Assembly: GCF_008039615.1 (NCBI RefSeq)
Contig: NZ_VDUZ01000034.1
Span: 39,584 to 103,583 of the forward strand
Length of the DNA: 64,000 nucleotides
Direction: 5' to 3'
Source of the DNA: Vineibacter terrae
Lineage (GTDB): Bacteria; Pseudomonadota; Alphaproteobacteria; Reyranellales; Reyranellaceae
The first letter of the stretch is position 1. Each line of letters opens with the position of its first letter. The position numbers and the translations under genes were made by a program. This document shows, piece by piece, positions 63,674-64,000 of the stretch. Below the pieces are notes generated by a model. That model was not told the DNA's origin, ran no database searches, and saw only the letters and a program-made list of their open reading frames with translations.

Positions 63674-64000
63674 ATGAGCGAGAGCACCGAGACCAAGCAG
63701 ACCAAGCCGCTGACGCTGGGTGGCGCCGGCCGGCTGGATCTGAAGCCGAAGGTCGAGACGGGGCAGGTGCGTCAGAAATTCTCGCACGGCCGCACCAAGG
63801 CCGTGACGGTCGAGGTCAAGAAGAAGCGGATCGTGCCGCCGCCGGGTGGCCCCGCTGCGCCTGCGCCCACGGTTGCCAAGGCCGAGCCGCCGCCGGCGGC
63901 GAAGCCTGCCGAGGCATCGCCGGCCGTTGCACGGCCGTCTGCGCCGCCGCCGGCTGCGGTGCGGCCGCCGGCGCCGCCGGTCACTACCCCCACGCCCGCG
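63674..64000 (+). CDS. infB: Translation initiation factor IF-2 (N-terminus; continues beyond window)
   Basis: The first 109 residues of InfB. MSESTETKQTKPLTL is followed by the conserved VRQKFSHGRTKAVTVEVKKKR segment seen at the start of alphaproteobacterial IF-2. A long Pro/Ala-rich linker then begins. The GTPase domain lies outside. The start is 32 bases after the YlxR gene. Confidence 0.93.
   Translation, partial: MSESTETKQTKPLTLGGAGRLDLKPKVETGQVRQKFSHGRTKAVTVEVKKKRIVPPPGGPAAPAPTVAKAEPPPAAKPAEASPAVARPSAPPPAAVRPPAPPVTTPTPA

Overview
The window is high-GC bacterial DNA with dense genes, short intergenic gaps and frequent 4-base ATGA overlaps. Several genes point to an alphaproteobacterium: the RegB/RegA (ActS/ActR) redox pair, an Irr-type Fur regulator divergent from fabA-fabB-fabI, a MaeB malic enzyme with a phosphotransacetylase tail, and the rimP-nusA-ylxR-infB order. 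The abundance of TRAP and Bug/TctC solute-binding proteins and CoA-transferases suggests a metabolically versatile environmental member (Rhodospirillales/Hyphomicrobiales-like). The genus cannot be fixed from sequence reading alone. I saw no rRNA, tRNA, CRISPR array, transposase or prophage.

Layout. 0-2 kb: regA (cut by the window edge) and regB. 2-5.3 kb: a rubrerythrin / double-4Fe-4S CCG protein / DUF3501 operon whose promoter carries a perfect Irr-box-like palindrome, then irr. 5.4-8.1 kb: the unsaturated fatty acid operon fabA-fabB-fabI. 8.2-18.8 kb: a catabolic island (fumarase-superfamily lyase, amidohydrolase, family III CoA-transferase, D-aminoacylase-like hydrolase, a complete TRAP transporter, an IclR regulator and an enolase-superfamily enzyme). 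18.9-23 kb: an O-antigen-ligase-like membrane protein, a nucleotidyltransferase-fold protein and an APH(3')-II-type kinase. 23.4-29.4 kb: a sulfonate-sulfur cluster (ssuA, ssuD, ssuC, ssuB, an acyl-CoA-dehydrogenase-like flavoprotein and a second SsuD-like monooxygenase).

29.5-34.3 kb: a block bracketed by two copies of the same 88-bp palindromic repeat. It holds a PqqD-like protein, an HprK-like kinase, a TIM-barrel glycosidase-like protein and a Tat-exported PhoX-family protein. The PqqD and HprK genes, with the nucleotidyltransferase gene 8 kb away, resemble the poorly understood HPr-rel-A gene association, and this is my best candidate for an undescribed system. 34.3-43.3 kb: a nitroreductase-like gene, then the Pho regulon in the order phoR-pstS-pstC-pstA-pstB-phoU-phoB on the minus strand.

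43.4-50 kb: a second catabolic island (enoyl-CoA hydratase, acetyl-CoA hydrolase/transferase, a two-subunit CoA-transferase, two tandem orphan TctC proteins) with a divergent IclR gene and a strong inverted-repeat operator. 50-53.5 kb: copper amine oxidase, a methyltransferase, a decayed DUF2147 fragment and a GFA-family protein. 53.6-60 kb: maeB, divergent mutS, a small secreted protein and trmB. 60-60.7 kb: a VapBC-type toxin-antitoxin pair behind a perfect palindrome. 60.9-64 kb: rimP-nusA-ylxR/L7Ae and the start of infB.

Three unrelated families of long dispersed palindromes lie in the gaps (2.0, 29.5 and 34.2 kb; 32.0 kb; 35.4 kb).
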